Shown piece by piece: positions 12,758 through 24,740 of a stretch of DNA of 64,000 nucleotides (position 1 is the first letter of the stretch; the number at the start of each line of letters is the position of its first letter). Source of the DNA: Trema orientale (Eukaryota; Streptophyta; Magnoliopsida; Rosales; Cannabaceae); assembly GCA_002914845.1 (NCBI GenBank), contig JXTC01000021.1:173395-237394 (forward strand), given 5' to 3'. The notes under the pieces are model-generated. The model ran no database searches, was not told the origin of the DNA, and worked only from the letters and a program-made list of their open reading frames with translations. A program made the translations under genes and the position numbers.

Positions 12758-14794
12758 TCACTGACTATTGTTACGAGTTTGCAGCCTCTTCCTTTCGAAC
12801 TCAACCTAGGAAGTTTAAATACGTCAATAATTGGTTAATAACCCAGCTAATTCAAGTCTAAATCTCTTTCAAATGTCTTACCACTTTCTTCACCCGATCA
12901 TTCGCAGCAGCAGTTCCTCCGCTGACAGATTCAGGAAGATATGGACTGCATACACGCACCTCATTCATCACAACTATGACAGTCTTGTCCCAGCGAACTG
13001 GAAGCCTGATTATTATCAACAAAAATCAGTCAGAAATTAACATATTTGACATTACGTATCGGCCTCTGCAGAATTTCTTTTTTTTTCTTTCAAAAACCAA
13101 TATTTGACATTACGTATCAGCCTCTGCAGAACTTTTTTTTTTTTCCTTTCAAAAACCAATAATCATATTCATCCTATTGTACCATAAATTTGAATTTCAT
13201 GCACTGTCGAAAAAAAAGGGGGAAGAAGGAGAAGAATTTCATGCGTCGCTGATTTCTCACATAAAAACATATAAAGCCTAAAAGTAGAACCCCACGTTTA
13301 GACCACCTAGATTTAGATATATACGTATTACGTTTCCATTTTTATTGATTCCTAGAATACAGTCAACAAATGCAAAACCGTCTGGATGTCCAAATAAGAA
13401 GTTACATTGTCTTTATGATGAGCAATGAAAATAGTCAAATCACCAAATGCTACGAGACTTGCTAAATCAATCTAGTAAAATTACGTCATTTACTCGCAAA
13501 AGCTCATAAATTACCAACAAACCCAATCCCTGCACTTTTCTCTTTTATGGAACTCTAACTTGGAGAGACCAAGAGATGAGTTTCCTGCATTGGCCTTTCA
13601 ACTTTCAAGCTTCAACTATGATTAAGGTAAGCCAACTTTAATCTTCACATCTATCTCAAGCTTGGCACTAACTTGAACTTTTTTTCCTATTCAATCATGA
13701 AACTTAATGATCAAAGACTGATTTAACAAAAACCATCCAGCTCTAATAATTGACTAATCTCCTGTTTCAACTATCTCTAGATGAAATTATTTTCCTTTCA
13801 ATAAACAGGGAAGAGAGTTTTTGAAAAAGGTGTTTTTAGTAGTTATTTACTCTGGTACATATGATATTCTAGACGTAAATGTAGTCACTTTCGCTTAGAA
13901 CAATACGTATCTACACACATTAAAACAAAATTTACCAGCCTGCCATATTTAGCTTATAATCTATCAAGAATTAAATTATAACACCTTCAACCCCACCCCA
14001 GAAGAGAGGGGGGGGAGTTACCAACATCTAAACCAAAGTTGAATTAAATACAGAAACTATGCTGATTTCAATTAATTTAAACAAGAAAGCTAAATTGAGC
14101 CCCAAAAGAAAATCCCAGCTCAGAAAGAACAACTTACGTCTTAGACAATGCGTCAAAAATGCTCTGTGCCTCACTGGTGACACCTACTCCTATTCTCTCA
14201 GCATCTGCCTCTGCCTGTCTGAAATTAATCTCACCATATCACCAATACTCAATAATAAAGGGGGCAAAAAAAAAAAAAAAGAAAAGAAGAAGAAAACCCA
14301 TCATTTAACAAAAATCTGAGCTCAAAAAGCAAAATTCTCGAATGGGTTTTGTGAATTACCTAATGGCCAACTCTTCTCTGACCCTTAAACTATTAAGATC
14401 GAGGTAACACTTCTTGAGATCAAGTGGGTCTTCGGCTTGACCCAACAAAGAAAACTCCTTTATATAGTTCGCCTTCAGAAGCCTTATGTTCCGGCGTGGT
14501 CCAACTTTGGAACCCTCTTGTGGGGAGCCAATCAGAACAAAGTTAAGGAACATAGACAAACACCCAAAAGCTCAAATTTTTCTAGGGCTAAAAAAAAACC
14601 ATATTTTAAAAAAAAAAAAATCATCAAAAATTAAGAAAAATCTGGAAGTGATTAAGGATATGAAGGACGAGAATGTTAGAGGGTCGATCGAAGGTGATGA
14701 CTTGGGCCTGAAATTCGTCGCCTAAGGTGGTCTTGATGGAGAGGAAGCAACCCACAGCGATGTCCTCGGCGTTGCTACCATCCATGGCTGCCAT
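12758..14794 (-). CDS. LSM12: LSM12 homologue with AT-AC intron
   Basis: LSM12-type protein: an N-terminal Lsm-like fold followed by an anticodon-binding-like (AD) domain. Animal and yeast relatives associate with ataxin-2-type RNP complexes; the plant role is inferred only. Exons (high to low): 14662-14794, 14360-14519, 14138-14218, 12882-13005, 12758-12805, giving 181 aa, the usual length for plant members. Diagnostic stretches are [36 protein letters not shown] and [18 protein letters not shown]. Introns 2-4 are GT-AG. Intron 1 (14520-14661) is only compatible with the conserved NILVLQEGSK junction if it starts ATATCCTT and ends AC, the U12 class. The start is the first of two close ATGs (14794 or 14785). 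A MITE begins about 200 bp upstream and intron 3 contains a 58-bp tandem duplication. Confidence 0.92.
13043..13159. repeat. 58-bp tandem duplication in LSM12 intron 3
   Basis: Units 13043-13100 and 13101-13159 both begin 'tatttgacattacgtatc' and end in a T-rich run plus 'caaaaacca'. They differ at a few positions and in T-tract length. Intronic. Confidence 0.85.
14520..14661 (-). other. U12-type AT-AC intron
   Basis: 142-bp intron 1 of the LSM12-like gene. On the coding strand the 5' end reads ATATCCTTAA (14661 downward), matching the U12 donor ATATCCTT. A perfect U12 branch-site motif TTCCTTAAC lies at 14550-14542. The intron ends CCCCAC at 14520, about 22-23 nt after the branch adenosine. 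Joining C at 14662 to AA at 14519 makes the Gln codon of the conserved LVLQEGSK. No GT-AG pair nearby restores this sequence. Confidence 0.88.
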
Positions 14795-14991
14795 AGTCTA
14801 TTGCTTAGTGGGTTCTGTTCTGAATCTTCTCATATTCCGCGCCTTATTGAATCTTTCTCTACGGTCGTCTGGGTGGGTTGGGTTGGGTTGGGTTTTGCGC
14901 TTAAGAAGAAATGAGGCCATGGATTGGGTCAGGTTTAGTTGGGCTAAACTTAAGAATTTGGACCTCATTAAAGGGGGAGAAAAGGGCATGG

Positions 14992-15230
14992 TAGGACTAA
15001 TTCGGGCCCAAATGATTTTTCTGTACTTTTCTTTTCTTTTTCTAAAAATGACATTTTTAGGAGTATCAATAATTTTTTGACCATAGGTCAAAAGCTTCTT
15101 GATTATAAAAAAACTACTATTTATGATTTTTTTTTATAGTTAAGAAGTTCTTGACCATAGACTAAGACATCCTTGGCACTCCTAAAATTGTTACTTTTGA
15201 AAAAAATCATTTCGGCCAAAGTTAGTCCTA
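14992..15230. mobile_element. Foldback MITE in LSM12 promoter
   Basis: 239-bp inverted-repeat element. The left end is TAGGACTAATTCGGGCC and the complement of the right end is TAGGACTAACTTTGGCC, with symmetric 'atgattttt' and 'tttttaggagt' blocks inside. It starts about 200 bp upstream of the LSM12-like ATG. A relative lies at about 39330-39612. No clear target duplication was seen. Confidence 0.75.
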
Positions 15231-15247
15231 TCTATGTCCTTTTCTCT

Positions 15248-15655
15248 TAAAGGGCCTAAGTAAAGCCCACATTGAAAGGTAAAGGCCAATGGCCCCGTTT
15301 GTTTCGCCTATTTAAATGTGTGTATTTGAATGAAAATTGTGGAATGGGTTATAATTGGAATGGAAGACATTTGAATGGAAAAAATAGTGGAATGGGTTAT
15401 AATTAGAATAGGAGTATTGGAATGGACCATTCAAAAATACCTCTTCCCCTCCATTCTCATCCAAGACATAAAAATCCATTCAAATAGTTGATGTGACTGA
15501 TGAAACATTTGAATGGAAAAACTAAATTGTTGAAACAAACACTCATTCCAAAAGACCATTTGAATGGAAAATTTAGAGTTGTTGAAACAAACACCCATTC
15601 AAATAGATTTTCCATTCCAATGGAATGGAATGGGCAAACCAAACGGCCCCATTAT
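15248..15655. mobile_element. MITE family 'GGCCCCGTTTG', copy 1
   Basis: A non-autonomous element of about 400 bp. The left end GGCCCCGTTTGTTTCGCC (from 15291) mirrors the right end, whose complement is GGGGCCGTTTGGTTTGCCC. The interior is full of 'gaatgg' and 'ccattc' steps. It is nearly identical to 24342-24740. The shared sequence also includes about 35 bp outside the left end ('gggcctaagtaaagcccaca'), so either the mobile unit is larger or flanking DNA was copied. Confidence 0.75.
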
Positions 15656-16049
15656 CTTTTGGAAGGAAGGAAAAAAAAAAAAAGAAGAAGAAAATAATTT
15701 CAGCCAGCTTTTTTGCCTTAAATATTTAATCAAGACCTGTTTTTTTTTTCTTTTTTCTTTTTGGGAAATGTCAAGAACTCCTTTTTCATTTTAATAGTTT
15801 CATAGTCATACATTTTATATTTAAAATACGTGTAGTATATATATATATATATTTACTTATGGTATAGATTATAATGAGAATCATATATATATATTTACTT
15901 ATGGTATAGATTATAATAAAGATCCCCGATTTTAGGATGCATAAAATTTCATGTAGAAATACATGTGTAATAGTATTATTTCATGAGACAAAATTGAAAC
16001 AAGAAAACATATTTTAAAAGCCAATGTGAGGAGGGGAAAAAAAGGGTTA

Positions 16050-16605
16050 ATGGCACAAATGGTCCCCGAAATATCTAATATGTGTCAATTTGGTCCTCAA
16101 AGTTTAAATTGTAGTAATTAAGCCCTTAAATTATATGATTTATAGCAATTTAGTCTATTAATTGTCTAAATTTCAATCTGTTCTAAATTTTTTATTAAAA
16201 CACATGTAAGAAGCACGTTTGTAGTATCCAAAAGTGTATTTAAAAGATAATTTGAGAATTTCAAGCGTAAAAATGAACAATTATAAAAAAAAATTTCTAT
16301 AATTTACAACTCCAAGACTTCTAAAAATAACAAATAATCCATTTTATCTTTTCTCTAAATCTTTTCATTCAATTTATTTTCCTTTAAATATACTTTAAGA
16401 TGCTACAACTTACTTCTTACTTGTATTTTTTGTCAGAAATTTAACAACAGATTTTAATTTAGATAGTTTAGAAACCAAATTGCTGCAAATCATAAAGTTA
16501 AGGGGCTTAATTGCCACAATTAAAACTTTGAAGAACAAATTGTCATAAGTTTGACGTAATTCGTAATAGCAAAATGGATATTTGAAAGTTTAATAGTCAA
16601 AACTA
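16050..16605. mobile_element. Long foldback element
   Basis: Two arms of about 110 bp in inverted orientation. The left arm ('tcaatttggtcctcaaagtt', 'gtagtaattaagcccttaa') is mirrored on the right by the complement of 'aggggcttaattgccacaat' and 'aactttgaagaacaaattgtc'. It encloses an AT-rich centre. Ends are approximate and no target duplication was identified. It contains no protein. Confidence 0.65.
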
Positions 16606-17325
16606 AGACAAAAATATATCTTTGAGGCTGTATATAGCGGCCCATTTCAAAATGATTAATATTAGGGACATATAAAATATACACATAAACTATGCACGCA
16701 ATGATGTGTCATTAATTTTAACCACTCATAATTTATAAAATAGGGCTCCATTATGCATATGAGTGGCCAAAAAATATACAACGTTATTGTATGCATATTT
16801 TGTATGTATTTAGCATTATTCTTTTAAAATTGAAAAACCAAACTAAGAAAGACTGACCCATAGTTGAAGAGCATAAAATGAAAGTAACCTTAAAAAAAAA
16901 AGGGGTAAAACAAGGCTGTGGGTGATTTTTTGGTCTCTCAGTCTTTTTCTTTTTTTTGGGGGGGTGGGGGGTGAATATCTTAGTCTACTGTCATTTTCTC
17001 TTGTATGGTATTGGAAAACGAGGGTGATGTTGATAGGTTTGGTTGCTTTCACATTTTCTTTTTCAAGCAAGCAAAAGCAAATTATGTATGTTCTTCCTGT
17101 GAGTGCGAGCGAGGCAAGGGATTGGCTCCCTTTCACTCCCTCCCAACACTCAACAACAGTAACACAATGTGGGTACAAAAGCTTTTTACTTGCTTCCCCT
17201 TATGCCATCTTTCTCTATGTGGGCCCAGAAATACCAACTGGCCCCACTACAATGCATCATTGTCCCATTCTAGGAGTTGAGCTGGCCACCACTCCATCTA
17301 GGGACCATTGCTCCATCCTCCAAGT

Positions 17326-17945
17326 TAGGGGTGTCAATTCGTGTCGACGGGTCGGGTTGAAGTCTAATATATATATAAATTATGTCAACCCGAATCCGAC
17401 CCGTGACCCGTCGTGTCAGAAAACCATCAACACTAACCCGACCCGCACCTAAAACGGGTTGACCCGAACCCGACCCCCACAACCCGCTTTGGTGAATAAT
17501 ATCCAACTCACAACCCGATTTTGACCCGTCAACCCGTTTTTGACCCGCCAACCCGCTATGACCCTTTTTTTTTTTTACTTATATTTTCTTTTTCTAAAGC
17601 TATTATTGTCTCATTTTAGAATAAATAAATTAGAGATAATTTATAAATATAATTAATAACTTATAATCCCAAATACATACATTATACAAATTAAATATAT
17701 CTATAATAATAGTCATAAACAAATTAAATAAAAAATATTTTATAATTTAATTATATATTTGTTGGCGGGTCAAATGGGTCAAGTTCGTGTCAAGCGAGTT
17801 GACCCGAATCTGACCCCTTTTTTTATTCGTGTCAGGCTGGTCGACCCGAACCCGACCCGCACCATTTTTCTTCAACCCTAACCCACAAAAAATCATGTCG
17901 TGTTCCTGTCGTGTCATCGTGTCGTAACCTGAATTGCCACCCCTA
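17326..17945. mobile_element. hAT-like non-autonomous element
   Basis: 620-bp element with terminal inverted repeats: left TAGGGGTGTCAATTCGTGTC, right end complement TAGGGGTGGCAATTCAGG. It is flanked by 8-bp direct repeats CTCCAAGT (17318-17325) and CTCCAAAT (17946-17953), one mismatch, as expected for the hAT superfamily. Both ends contain many short GACCCG/CGGGTT-type steps around an AT-rich core. No transposase is present. Confidence 0.85.
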
Positions 17946-18777
17946 CTCCAAATCCATGCTCACGCACCGCTCTCTCCAAATCTTAAGATTTCATTTCTCC
18001 TTTATTTTATATTTTCTACCATTTCTATTATCGCATCCTCACTTGCTTAAGGGTATTTTTTTGCCATTCACCCTAAAAAATATTAGTGTTAGGTAAATGG
18101 TCGCTGCCAATTATATTTAATTCACTGGCTGTGTTACACAATAATGAATATATATTGTTTATTGCACAAAACCATACTGTGGGATACAACACGTTAATTA
18201 TCTTGACTTCACACTTATTTTATACCAATCCCACATCTTAGTATTGAGTTACACAAAAGACAGAACACTTGTATTGATACCACTTAAAGGGGATCTGCAT
18301 AGAATAACAGTTTTAACTCAAGCTCCTGGTCTTCTTCTCTCTTTTTTCCTTTGATCCCCTCCTGCCTATATAAATCACTTCATCCTAACATTTCACTCTC
18401 CATTTACCCCTATGAAGAAAACAAAAATTACAAGTTAAAAGAAAAAATGTGTCAAAATTCTAGTGTGACAACTCGTAAATTATTTAAATTTGAAATTGAG
18501 GGACAAAAAGGAAAAATTCGCGTCAACCATTATGCTTTCTTGGAAGCCAAAAACTCCATGATGCGAGGGCGAATCTAAGCACGTTCAAAAAAAAATCCAA
18601 GTGTCAACAATTGCTTCATTCTAACTCTCAAACAAAATTGGGCCCCTTTGAAAGGGGTTTTATATGTTATTGGACTAAATTGCATTATTTTGATAATAAA
18701 TAAATGGTTACAATACGTGTTTCAGATCTAGGAGGGTCACAAGATTTGGTGGATATTTCAGTATTTCTCAAGTGTTT

Positions 18778-18939
18778 TTTATTTTTTATTTATTTTTAAA
18801 TGGGACTTAACTAATGACCACCACTTACTACAAATTAAAGGAAAATGACACACACATATTACCAAGGTTTGAACCCCTGACCCCCCAAACACACATACAA
18901 CCCTCAAACCTTAGACCAACTGAGCTAGCCCCAGTTGGC
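18778..18939 (-). mobile_element. tRNA-derived SINE with perfect 17-bp TSD
   Basis: 162-bp SINE on the minus strand. Read 5' to 3' it begins at 18939 with an A-box-like GGGCTAGCTCAGTTGG, then a B-box-like GGGTTCAAACC (about 55 nt later), and ends in an A-rich tail (T-rich on the + strand at 18778-18798). It is flanked by identical 17-bp target duplications GTATTTCTCAAGTGTTT at 18761-18777 and 18940-18956, the hallmark of LINE-mediated insertion. The perfect duplication implies a fairly young insertion. A diverged relative lies at 48817-48985. Confidence 0.92.
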
Positions 18940-21460
18940 GTATTTCTCAAGTGTTTAGATAGTCAATGTGCACTAGTTTTCAAAATTTTTGAAATATTAT
19001 TTAAACCATAGTTTTCCAATAGAGAATAATGCATATAACATGAAATCAACATACATAGTCAAAAATATATGAGTAAGCCAGTCAACGCTACACTTTATCG
19101 TAATTTGCACGTCTTATAACATATATGATGTGATTAAGGATTTAAGATACAACTTAATTTGATGAGAAATCATAGACTAATTAAGGACAATAAAATGGGT
19201 AATGGGAAGATTGGAACCTTAAACCTCTATAAAAAGTGGACATAATGACTAAGTAAACTAGCTTACAATTAACAACTCTGTTTTGAAAATATATTGACAT
19301 ATATGTCCTTCCCAACTGTCCTTACTAATCCGTTCTTTATATCTCATTTAATAGTGAAAGTGAAACTGATTTTTAAGTGCTTTCTCATATTACTTGCTCA
19401 TCATCCAAGACCACAAAATAGAGATGAATGGATAAGCTAAGCTCAAAGTGCTTAGAAAGTCTGTTTATGTATGTATATTTCTCGTGATGTAACATTTCAA
19501 TTGCATTTTTTTCATATGATGATTATAAATTTATGATTGGAGTTGTCGACTTTTTTATTTTTGATAATTGCTTTGTTGACTTTTAAATCACCAAAAGCTA
19601 GCGTCTTAGGTGGAAGGTCTTGTATTGCCACCAGTACCTCACTTATGCATTATATCTTTGTACACGCCTCATTCAATTATGTAATGTAAGTCCCCGTCGG
19701 AAAGTAAATAAATATATATTTATTAAAAGAAAAAAACGGTAATGTCAATTTCGACGTTGGTCATTTTCTAATATAATTTTCCATCTACATCTTAGTCTCA
19801 CTGTTACGTGAATTAATCGACCAATCTGTAATTTTAAATATCACACGATCGTCATTAATTACATTTGAGAGAGGATCTTTATGGAAATTACTTGCATCAA
19901 TCGGTAAGTCATAACTTTGAGGCTTGAGCTTGATGCCAATACAAACCACTCCTCACGCAAAAAGGAAAAAAAAAAAAATGAAAAGAAAAATAAATAAGTA
20001 AAATAATTATAATTTCTGGTTAGGTAAACATTGCAATTTGCACATAAAAAACCTAGCTTATTATTTATAGGAAATCATATAATGACAAACATCTTAAGCC
20101 ATTACATGGTAATGGACAAGTATAACACGATGACTGCTAAATAATTTAATGGAAATATAATTAGATGTGGCAGCTGCAAACTTAGAAAACTGTCTAAATG
20201 TGGATCTGAGGCTAGATACCACTTTGCTCAATTTCTCAAGCACAAGTGAACCCCAGGGAAGATAGTGATTGTCCTATTAACAAGCTTCATTTCCCTTTAC
20301 CTCTTGGCTTTTGGACTCCCCTAAATTTTTTATTAATGTTTTTTTTTTTCGGAGAAAATTTTTCATATATGTTTTCAAATTCAAATTGAGTATGAGCTTA
20401 TAAGGGTGCCTACATAAAAGGCAAGTGATCAAACGTAAATTTGGGTAGCCCAATAATTAATAGGATTCTTACCCAATTCTATTTGATTCAAAATCAAGAT
20501 ATGAATATCATGTCAGTTGTATAACAATTATTCTTTTCCTGAAAAGAGAATAGAGAAAGAAGTGCCATATTATGGGATCAATCAAATATATTATTTATCT
20601 GCAATTATGGGGACACGTGGACGGCTAAAAATAATGGCCGTAGTATAACACTTACATAACTATTGGCTATGCATTCTGAATGATCCTCCCTAAACTTTGA
20701 ATAAGAACTTTACAATTCAAGAGTAACGTAATGTTATTTACTCTAAACTTATGAGTTATGACTATTATTGATTAGTTTATCACTAGTACTAGATAGGTAC
20801 TTTGAGATTAAACACAATAAGACCAATTACCAAGCTATTGTAATAAACAAAAAGGAATGTCCCAACAAAAAACCGAGCATATGTGGGTATCCAGCAGTAT
20901 CATTAATAATATAGTACTGCAATTATGGGCAATGATACAATTCTAGGGGGCGGCCATAGCCCATAATGACATTAAGAAAGAGAAAAGAGACAGCAAAAGC
21001 ATTATAATAACTTCTTCCACATTTTTTTTTTCTTTTTGAAAGCAAATAACTTATTCCACGTTAGTCCCAACATTTTTTTCCTCTTAATTTTTTGTTTAAA
21101 AGAAAAAAGAAGAAAAGAAAAAGCACTATCAGAGTACCACATGTTACAATAGGCATGCGGACAACAGTCACAGCGCCACTGGTTCCTAAAATTAGTTGGC
21201 CAGCCAGAGAGATAATGGGATTCTCAATGTGGCTTTGACTAAATCATAATCCATCCCACAAAACAAATATCCTTTCTACTTGAGAGAGAAAATAAAAAAT
21301 AAAAAAAGAAACAAAAACAAAACCAAAAGCTTTTATTCTTTCTTATTCTATGTGTACAAATGCCTGGTTTGCCAACCCAGAAAATGAGCTAAGCTCATAC
21401 ATATACCAGAAAAAGAGTGTGTAAGAAAAAGCAGATAGAAAAGAAAAACAGGGTCTATCT

Positions 21461-22900
21461 ATGAGTCCATTCAAAGATTACCACTCCCATTCTTTCACCA
21501 AAAAGCTCTTGCCTTGGACCATATATTGTATACTCCCTATAGCTGTGTTTCGTTTATATTTTTATCCTTTAAACTTCCCCATATCATCCATAGATCAGCT
21601 CCCAAATTCAACCCCAATTACCATAACCACTTCCTTTTCTTCTTCTCCTCCTTCTTCTTCATTTTCTTCTTCTTCTCAAGGTACTATATTACAAATGTTG
21701 TTTTTTTTGTAATGTTTCTGATTTGGGTTCTTTCTTTTATAGCTAATAACAAGTTTTTTTTTGCATGTCGTTTTGATGGTGGCAGAAAAGGAAGGAGCTT
21801 TTCATGAGTCTTCTTCTTCATGTGACTACACTAATGGCAAATGGGTCCACGACAAGCAGGGCCCTCTGTATAATGGGACGAGTTGTGGAACCATCAAAGA
21901 AGGTCAGAACTGTATCTCCCATGGCAGACCTGATCTGGGTTTTCTCCAATGGAGGTGGAAGCCTACTCAATGCTCACTTCCAAGGTTTGACCCCAACACT
22001 TTTCTCCAACTCATCAGAAACAAACACATAGCTTTTGTGGGAGACTCCATGGCCAGAAACCAACTAGAGTCCCTCCTTTGTATGTTAGCCTCAGTCTCCC
22101 CTCCTAATCTAATTTACAAAAATGGTGAAGATAACAAGTTTCGAAGATGGCATTTTCCTTCTCATAATACCAATGTCTCAGTTTATTGGTCACCATTTTT
22201 AGTACATGGTATTGAAAAATCAAACAATGGTCCAAACCATAATAAGCTTTATTTGGATCGAGTCGATGAGAGATGGGCCTCTGATTTGGATAAGATAGAC
22301 CAGGTTGTGTTGTCAATTGGGCATTGGTTTCTTCACCCGGCTGTGTATTTTGAGGGTAATTCTGTTCTGGGTTGCCATTATTGTCCTGGTCTGAACCATA
22401 CCGAGATTGGTTTCTATGATGTTCTACGAAAGGCTGTAAAGACAACTCTCAAGACCATAATGGAAAGGAGTGGAGCCAAAGGGAAAGGCATCGACGTCGT
22501 TTTGACTACTTTCTCCCCAGCCCATTTCGAAGGTGAGTGGGATAAAGCCGGGGCTTGTCCAAAAACAAGGCCTTATAATGAAGGAGAGATGTTGCTTCAA
22601 GGAATGAATGCAGATATGAGAAAGATTGAGGTTGAAGAAGTTGAGTCTGCTAAAGAAAAAGCTAAGAGATTTCTCGGGTTTAGGCTTGAGGCTTTGGACG
22701 TGACTAAGCTGTCTTTGATGAGGCCAGATGGTCATCCGGGGCCTTATATGCATCCATTTCCATTTGCTAATGGGGTCACTGAAAGGGTTCAAAACGACTG
22801 CGTTCATTGGTGCCTGCCAGGGCCTATAGATACATGGAATGAGATATTGCTTGAGGTAATGAAGAAATGGGATCAGGGTCAGTCCAGGAAAGAAGAATGA
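21461..22900 (+). CDS. TBL-family polysaccharide O-acetyltransferase
   Basis: Trichome-birefringence-like (TBL, DUF231/PC-esterase) protein. The family O-acetylates wall polysaccharides such as xyloglucan, xylan and mannan in the Golgi. Two exons, 21461-21680 and 21786-22900, joined at a phase-1 GT-AG intron, give 444 aa. A membrane anchor lies at about residues 16-36 (type II topology) and a Ser-rich linker at about 55-72. The TBL domain starts CDYTNGKWV at 86. The catalytic GDS is at 159-161 (FVGDSMARNQLESLLC) and the DxxH at 411-414 (DCVHWCLPG). These phrases resemble the AXY4/TBL19-23 part of the family more than the xylan-specific TBL29 branch, so xyloglucan is a possible acceptor, by inference only. 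The start chosen is the only Met that includes the anchor. An alternative Met at 21761 lies within the intron and would lose it. No coding defect was seen. Confidence 0.92.
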
Positions 22901-24341
22901 GTCCTATTACAGTGCCAAGATTCTATATGTGCATAATTTCTTTCTTTTTATGAATAGGAGGATAATAATTGCTTGGTTTTGGTTCTCTTATGGGGCTTCA
23001 ATATAATGACATGAAGAGGAATTGGGAGTATTGGAAAGAAAGAAGAACAAAATTGGTGAAGAGATTACTGACAGAAATTTAATGGTTTGGTGCCAAATTG
23101 GTTTTGGTAGCTTGATCTGTGATGCGTACAATGCTTTCAATATGAGGTCGTACAGAATTTTATTATAGCTCTCATTGGCACTATCTCTTGTTTTTTTGTG
23201 AAACCAGAAGAAAAAAAAAAATATAGTGTAAAGCTTTTTGCCTCGTTCCCTCCCTGCAATTTGAGAGAATTTTGACAGCCTTCAAATTTTGTCTCTTTCA
23301 GTAATTTGCTTGGATGTATACAATAAAAGGTATCAATTATTTATTTATTTAATTATTTTTTGCTTCAACCTATCTTTCTGGGGTTTTTTTTTTGTCTTTC
23401 TTTACCATCTTCGAGAAATTATATATATATATATATACACGGAGGACTTCTTAATACATTTACGAAATTCTTTAATGAAATTTCAAAATCTTTGATTTGT
23501 ATAATTTATGACATAAAAGAATAAATTTTTTTAGCTGGATTGAATTGATCAAATCTTATGTAGCAAAGATAGACCTGGAACTTGGATGATTAATAATGAG
23601 TCATTCAAACTGGTTTTGAGAAATTGAGAGTGATGTGGATTTGTTTTGATATTGTTCAGCAATAATACTAGTTTTATCTTTGAAAGTTTAACCAACCCAA
23701 GAAAAATCTATGCCTAAGTTTACCTTTTTTTCAATACAAGGTGGCTCCCATTCTCATGAACACAACTTATGGATGAAGCTTTCGATTGCAATGGTCCTAA
23801 AGGAAGTGTCTCAAAAGTCATAACGGAAACACCCTTTCTCTTGTGCTACTTTGTGGTGTTAGACCAATTATACCGAGTCCGTTTGTTCCATAAGTTGGTC
23901 GCTTTAGGTATCCAAAGCTACTTTCTCACTAGTTTGTGTTTGAAGAAACTGTGGGGTAATATCTTTAACGGGAGCTTCTTCCTTATTTTTACTTTTTTAG
24001 TGAAAAGAAAAATGTTAAATATCATGATAAAATATACGTAAAAAATAACTTTATTAAAATATTTTCTTAAGATGCAATTAATGAGTAGGATAAAGAAAAA
24101 ACATATATTTAGTACTAACAAAATAAGTATGATTCTATATCGTTTAAGTTATTTTTGCAATATAGTTTGTCAAAATGTGTGTTACTGTACTATCTACAAA
24201 TTCTAATATTGATCACCGAAATAAAAAAGGGGATGCCAGGATTTGTTATCACTGGTCTCATTAGTGTTTTTAACCTAATTTTCACATGGCACATGGACGT
24301 GAAAAATTTATATGTGGATTTTTATTTTGACTTGGGAGATT

Positions 24342-24740
24342 AAAGGGCCTAAGTAAAGCCCACATTGAAAGGTAAAAGCCCCGTTTGTTTCGCCTATTTG
24401 AATGTGTGTATTTGAATGGAAATTGTGAAATGGGTTATAATTGGAATGGAAGACATTTGAATGGAAAAAATAGTGGAATGTGTTATAATTAGAATGGGAG
24501 TATTGGAATGGACCATTCAAAAACACCTCTTCCCCTCCATTCTCATCCAAGACACAAAAATCCATTCAAATAGTTGATGTGACTGATGAACCATTTGAAT
24601 GGAAAAACTAAATTGTTGAAACAAACACTCATTCCAAAAGACCATTTGAATGAAAAATTTAGAGTTGTTGAAACAAACACCCATTTAAATGGATTTTTCA
24701 TTCCAATAGAATGGAATGGGCGAACCAAACGGCAAGAATT
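24342..24740. mobile_element. MITE family 'GGCCCCGTTTG', copy 2
   Basis: Nearly identical to 15248-15655, including about 35 bp beyond the left terminal repeat. It lacks the 6-7 bp 'ggccaat' present in copy 1 and ends 'gcgaaccaaacggc', running directly into a 66-bp tandem duplication. Confidence 0.75.

Larger units (their letters stand above)
14795..21460. other. Transposon-rich intergenic stretch
   Basis: No gene between the LSM12-like promoter and the TBL start. It holds the listed MITEs, a hAT-like element and a SINE. A 44-bp-scale direct repeat near 15838-15920 ('tttacttatggtatagatta' twice) is also present. The parts 16620-17310 and 18960-21460 show nothing I can name. Open frames here, including a 176-aa one at 16922, have no family resemblance. 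Confidence 0.6.

Noticed and set aside
14727..15080. 117-aa open frame on the + strand
   Set aside because: Antisense to LSM12-like exon 1 and running into a MITE. Not conserved.
16922..17452. 176-aa open frame on the + strand
   Set aside because: Starts in a T/G-rich run, ends inside the hAT-like element and has no family-like sequence. Chance open frame.
18855..18939. Possible tRNA gene (A and B boxes)
   Set aside because: Box spacing fits, but there is no cloverleaf, and the poly-A tail and 17-bp target duplication show it is a SINE.
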